This document shows, piece after piece, positions 59,386 to 64,000 of a stretch of 64,000 nucleotides of DNA. The notes under the pieces are model-generated. The model made no database searches, was not told the DNA's origin, and worked only from the letters and a program-made list of their open reading frames with translations. The DNA lies in assembly GCA_032821775.1 (NCBI GenBank), contig JAVLRN010000001.1:4216001-4280000 (forward strand), in the 5' to 3' direction. The stretch comes from Sanguinoderma infundibulare (lineage: Eukaryota; Basidiomycota; Agaricomycetes; Polyporales; Polyporaceae). The translations under genes and the position numbers were made by a program. How positions within the stretch are numbered: position 1 is the first letter of the stretch; each line of letters begins with the position of its first letter.

Positions 59386-59752
59386 GAACAATGGGCGATG
59401 TCTAAGGATGGGAATATCGGGTACGTACGGCCACCACCCTTAAATCCAATTGATGTCGCAAAGTGGTTTGAAATGGATACACGCGAGATTCTGAATCCTC
59501 GCGAATCTCGCGTGTATCCAGGCGGTTTCTTCTACGTTAGTCTGTGGATAAAATTAGTCTGCATGTCACCAAGCTTGTGTGCGCCGCGGAGAACGTTAAA
59601 TCGGACTCGAATGGCCGATGCGGAAACTTGGGGTTTGAAGTTTCCAATCGCGGTCACCGCCAAGAAGACAGGGCTTGCGAGACCCGCGGGCACCGCAGCT
59701 CTAGCCCATCAACTCCAAGCGGCGCGTGAGGTCGGTAGAAACATCAAGTTCT

Positions 59753-60592
59753 AACAGCAGCATGGAATGCAGCATGCCGATTCTTCTGGAGTGTATGCAG
59801 AGTGCCGCTGTGGCTGTGGGAAGGCTGACGACTCACTTGGGACCGGGCTAATCGTGACGCAGCTGCTGGCCATGGATGAGTTCGAGACGATACTTTGGAA
59901 GAGCTTGCTCCAGTTCAGACCTTGGGCGTATCCCGTGCTGGGCATGGGGGTCTTGGGGAGGCTGGATGGACCCGAGGGGAAGCGTCCCGGCGTGGTCGTT
60001 GCGAAGCCCACTTGCACAGTGTTGGAATGTTCAATTCCAGCTTGATCTGGTGCAAGGCTTGGTACGGAGAACACTAAACCGGTTGGACAATCGAGGAGTA
60101 ATGTGAGCATAAGGAACTGTATAGCACAATTCAGCACAACCATGGCCAGAATGTTCGGAACAGGATGGAAAACGTACCACGTAAATGAGCTTCTGATGCA
60201 ACATGCCGAAGAGTTCGTTGTGGCGATAATGGAAGCGAGTGCGTTGCGAGGAGATGGCAATGATGCAAGCTCGCGCTTGCGCTTGCCGAGATTTCTGCTC
60301 TAGCGATGGACTTTCAAATTATTGGTGCATGCAAGCACCGCCAAGGATGACGCGCGCAGACTAGACTCACCGCCTCGTGGTACGGACTGAATTTGGTCTT
60401 GCCCATGACTTCGTTCACAGCGGTGCTCTTGCCGATCCGCGTTTTGGGCTTGCAGTCACGAAAGCGGTACTTGTGCGTCGGCGTCGGCGACGGCAGCTTG
60501 AACATGAGCTGGGTCTCGGACGCGAGCTTGCCGTAGCCGGTCAGGCAGTACTCGTCGTCTGAGTCGTTGCCACCCTTGCTGCTCGCAGCGCA
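59753..60592 (-). pseudogene. Partial paralogue segment (spacer C)
   Basis: Unit C copy of 24423-25262. Confidence 0.38.
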
Positions 60593-60688
60593 GCCATGTC
60601 CGCATCACAGCAGTCACGATCGGCGGCCGCAGTCGGGGTGGAATGAGCGCCGTCCCCAATCGAGCCAGACTTGTCATAATACGAGCCT

Positions 60689-61136
60689 GTGAGGGTCGCG
60701 ATGCGGCAAAGCTGTGATCAAGAGTCAGCTGTCAGTGTAAGAAATGTGGTCAGGGAAGGGATGGACCGACTGATAGGCTCTGTGCCGTCCAAGAGTGGGT
60801 CCCTGGGATCAAAGATGTCATTAAGCGTCCCGCTAGCCACTCCTGCCGCCGAGGACCCACTCACCGACCTGGTGCGCCTTATGCCCAGCGCGTGCCACTT
60901 GAAACATTGTAGCCACGGACGCATACATCCGTCTCGTTGCCGCTGCGCTTTTCGGTTCCGCGCGGGTCTCGGACGGGTCTGAGGAGCTGGAAGAGGAACT
61001 GCCGTCAGAATTGCGTGTCCGTGATCTCGACGTCAAGCAGCTCAGGGCCACTTCGCAAAGTAGTACTGGCTCTTTGAGGCGGTCTCCGCGACTCCAGTCT
61101 CCCGGTTCTGTTTCAGATGTCCTGCCGGCGCAGTGA
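60689..61136 (+). pseudogene. Plus-strand Ser/Glu-rich coding remnant (spacer C)
   Basis: Unit C copy of 25359-25806. Confidence 0.3.
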
Positions 61137-62356
61137 GTGAGCCATTCGACTGGCTGCCAAGCGCACTTCTCCCACTCGTGTCCATTCGTGTTGGGCTCGC
61201 TCTACATCGGCGCGTACTCTCTTCATAAGGTTACTCCGCGAACACACGACTGAGGAAAGTGAGGATGCGCCCTCAGAACGTTGTCATCGTGCCAGAATTG
61301 GAAAGCCGGCGGAGGAGGTCGGTGATGGACGAGGGCCTTGCCCTTCTGCGGGATCATGCCCTCGGTGAAGTGTTCTGCGGTGCGGCGATGAGGGATCTCA
61401 CCAAGGACGATCTGCGTGCGACGCGACCCTATGTAAGCACGTGCCCCCAGCCCTGCATGCGTGCGTGCACATGTTGCCATGACGCCGTGCCGTCCGACAA
61501 GCTCTGAACTCTCGAAGCTCAAAGTTGCGTTCGCAGTCGGGAAGGCGGAGGCGGAGAAGAGCCTCGCAAGCCGGCTGACGCGGGATGCCCATGCCCATGC
61601 CTCGCCCGTTCCCAGAGACCGCTCTGCGAAACCACGCTGTCTGCCAGTGGCCGGTGCAACTTGTTCAGTGCGAAGTGGGAACCGCGGCGTCAGGAGCAGA
61701 AACCCGTACGTACCCACCTCCTCCCTTCCGAATCCATGCTCTCCCACACCTCCTCCTCTCCCTCCTCTCATATCCGGCCAGAGGTCGGCGCGATGATGTC
61801 GAGCGCACATAATCCAGAGGCTGCAATTGAGAACTTGAGATTGAGCACTCTTTGATCCAGGAGAATATGTGCAAGCATGAGGAGATGGTCTCACATCGCA
61901 TCACAGGATTCGGAGGTCTTAGACGGAGTCTGGCAGTGTTCACGAAGCGCGTCAATCACTCGAGATTTACAGAATGCAGATGAGTATGGAATGTGCTTAC
62001 CAGACACTGTACAGATTGGGCAACCACCCGAGATCAGTTACGAGGGAAATAAGTGCTATGCGCAAATTATGCGCACGCTGGCTACAAAGTTGCATGAAGA
62101 TAATTAACGGGAGAATCTCTCCAAGTGACGCACAGCTGCTGAACATGCCCGCCGCACGCCGCCACACCGAATCCCGACCAACCAACTCCTGCCCTCGAAC
62201 ACAGTACTCGAATGGTCTCGCACAGCTCAAGGCGGAATTTTGATCCCGTATAACAACAAAATTGAGTACGTACATTCATTTGTATCTCCATCCTCCGCGC
62301 GCTGACCAGCCTGGTACCGCGGGACAGGACACAAATCTGGCAATCCGAAGGCGAAT

Positions 62357-62809
62357 ATGGGGTGGTCGGAGAAGGGCTACGCCCTCGGCGTGGTCGTCCG
62401 CTGCAAACAGAACCTCCTCGGATGGCCCTGGTACGCAAACATCCCGTTTGCGAACCCGAGCGACCTTCTCGGCGGCCAGCCCGTCCTGCGCTTCCTCATC
62501 GCGCTCTTGAATGCCGGGATCCTTCGCTTCGAGCCCGCGAGCGAGGAGGATGTTGACCTCGCACGACGGAACTCTAAGGCCATCCTTCCGGGTGCCCCGC
62601 CGACACGCCCGCCTCCGTTCTGCTGGGGTCTGTTTGGTCGGAACGATATCGGCCTGGGTCGCTTCCGGCCGGTTACCAACCCGCTGGGCTTGCCGCTCAG
62701 ACACCCAAAAGACGGTCCAAAGACCCCGAAGCTTATCCTGGACTCCGATGTTGAGGATTCGGATGCAGTGGACTCAGAGAATGAGAACGCGCAGGTGGGA
62801 TGCTGGTAG
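62357..62809 (+). CDS. Hypothetical protein, 150 aa (spacer C)
   Basis: Unit C copy of 27027-27479. Confidence 0.4.
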   Translation: MGWSEKGYALGVVVRCKQNLLGWPWYANIPFANPSDLLGGQPVLRFLIALLNAGILRFEPASEEDVDLARRNSKAILPGAPPTRPPPFCWGLFGRNDIGLGRFRPVTNPLGLPLRHPKDGPKTPKLILDSDVEDSDAVDSENENAQVGCW

Positions 62810-64000
62810 CTAGCGCACAATGTATTAGTCGTGCTCAAGGATGTTGTCCGCGATCTCGGGGTTGACGTACACGACGATGTCGTCCTCCGTCGTGGCGGAG
62901 AGGAAGTGCAGTGATCACCGCACCAAATGCATTCCCCAGCGGTCGTTCTGAATATGGAAAGTGAGTGACGGCAACAGACATCTTGATGATGGGCTGTCGA
63001 CTGGGCGCATGGCAAGGGGATGAAGATCTATGAGGCCCAGAGCGCGACTGACTGAATCAAGCAATGCATATGCGCAGCAGATACTGAATGGTGCGCACCG
63101 TACTTGAGCGCCAGTGCGCTGATAACGTCCTAACTAATGGCACCAATGTTTGTCATCGGCAAGGAGGCGGATGAACTCCGAGTTGGTCATACGACTGACG
63201 CTAGGGTGCATGGTTGAGTAATCATTGACATCAATCAGACATTGCTGGCGAATGTGACCGTGATTGGGTTCACCGCTGACACTGCAATGGGCCATGAAAG
63301 AAGACGTAGTGTGCATGGCCATGATCTAGCAGACAGCAGAGCAGAAGCGATCTTTGGGGGTCATGAAAGCCAGGCGTTCCGGACATTGGTCTACTCACCC
63401 ATCGAAACGATTGGCCGAACATCTGATGGAAGAGGGTTGGATGGTCGCTGTTCCCGCATACGGCGCTGACTCGAAAACCCCGGATGGCAACTGGGTCGAG
63501 TCTAGTCTCTGTATTTGATGGCGTGCAAGGTCAGAAAATAAAAGTTTACCCCACACAGCAATGGTAACACACTCACGCTGGCGATGGGGCAGTCATTGAT
63601 GCAGCGATGATCGTGGTAGAGAGCAAAGAGCGACGGCAATGACACGAACATCCAAGGGCAGCGCCACAAGGGTCCAAGCGCCCGCAGCTGCCATTTGCGG
63701 AATCCCGCTCTCTCATAAACCTCCATCAGCCCTGACCTCGCTTCCACTCATTCGTTTCAACCCCTGCTGCGCTCTGCTACAGTATTCATGTGCTCACCAG
63801 TTCTGGACCATGGCAATGCAGACTGCTCTCCGCCGACAATTTCTTCCAATCAGCACTCATCAGCAGCCACCGCCAGCCTGTCAGTTCCTATCCGAGTTGA
63901 TTCAGCCGCAACAGAACCACCCAAGCGGTGGAGCAGCTCGCGCAGCTGAGTCAGGCTACGCCGCGGCCGGAGATTGAGCCTGTGTGGGCGGAGACAGGGC

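Larger units (their letters stand above)
49522..64000. repeat. Tandem array unit C (at least 14.5 kb, cut by window edge)
   Basis: It equals unit B at 17,665 bp offset except at about eleven sites between 53706 and 55672. The window ends inside its spacer, so whether more units follow is unknown. Confidence 0.95.
55609..64000. other. Array spacer C, relic-rich, incomplete
   Basis: It is the same as spacers A and B apart from two substitutions at 55628 and 55672. It includes the tandem repeat (55980-56045), the hairpin (59475-59519) and the hypothetical exons at 61265-61796. The telomere-like tracts and DUF6533 stump would lie beyond the edge. Confidence 0.7.

Noticed and set aside
13626..64000. 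Repeat-induced point mutation as the cause of copy differences
   Set aside because: The differences include C/G, A/C and T/G changes and are clustered by position; there is no excess of C-to-T/G-to-A and no stop codons in the RdRPs.

Overview
The window is nuclear DNA of a filamentous basidiomycete, most likely a wood-decay agaricomycete. Every recognisable gene is broken by many 48-75 bp GT-AG introns with CTAAC-like branch sites. The sequence is GC-rich, and a DUF6533 membrane protein, a family typical of this group, is present. Nothing looks prokaryotic or organellar.

The left 13.6 kb is ordinary single-copy gene space. In order it holds: (1) a multidomain RNA-repair-like protein on the minus strand, cut by the window edge, with 2H phosphoesterase motifs, a CX5R phosphatase, a P-loop kinase and a KxDG ligase in one chain; (2) a small LysM membrane protein (minus), divergent from (3) a malic enzyme (plus, 8 exons); (4) a two-RRM U1A/U2B''-type spliceosomal protein (minus); (5) a DUF6533 multi-pass membrane protein (minus); (6) an acetylpolyamine amidohydrolase / histone deacetylase superfamily enzyme (minus).

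From about 13.63 kb to the right edge the window is a head-to-tail tandem array. Unit A (13626-31856) is followed by unit B (31857-49521) and unit C (49522 to the edge, incomplete). The B-to-C period is exactly 17,665 bp. Each unit carries one complete cellular RNA-dependent RNA polymerase gene of the RNAi (QDE-1/RDR) family on the plus strand: a 13-exon model of 1,303 aa with the catalytic DYDGD. After it comes an approximately 11.5 kb spacer holding mostly gene relics: an F-box-like relic, a Pro/Ala-rich hypothetical gene and a partial paralogous segment, plus-strand hypothetical exons, telomere-like GGTTAGG tracts, an internally inverted relic resembling O-fucosyltransferase-type proteins, and an 88%-like fragment of the neighbouring DUF6533 gene.

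The copies are nearly identical but not uniformly so. A differs from B and C only in the left 4.5 kb, including a 731 bp terminal-inverted-repeat element in intron 3. C differs from A and B only at about eleven sites near the 3' half of the RdRP. This mosaic fits unequal crossing-over inside the RdRP gene. The array could be a real recent amplification of an RNA-silencing gene or could have been mis-sized in assembly; the copy-specific differences argue against a plain duplication of one read set.
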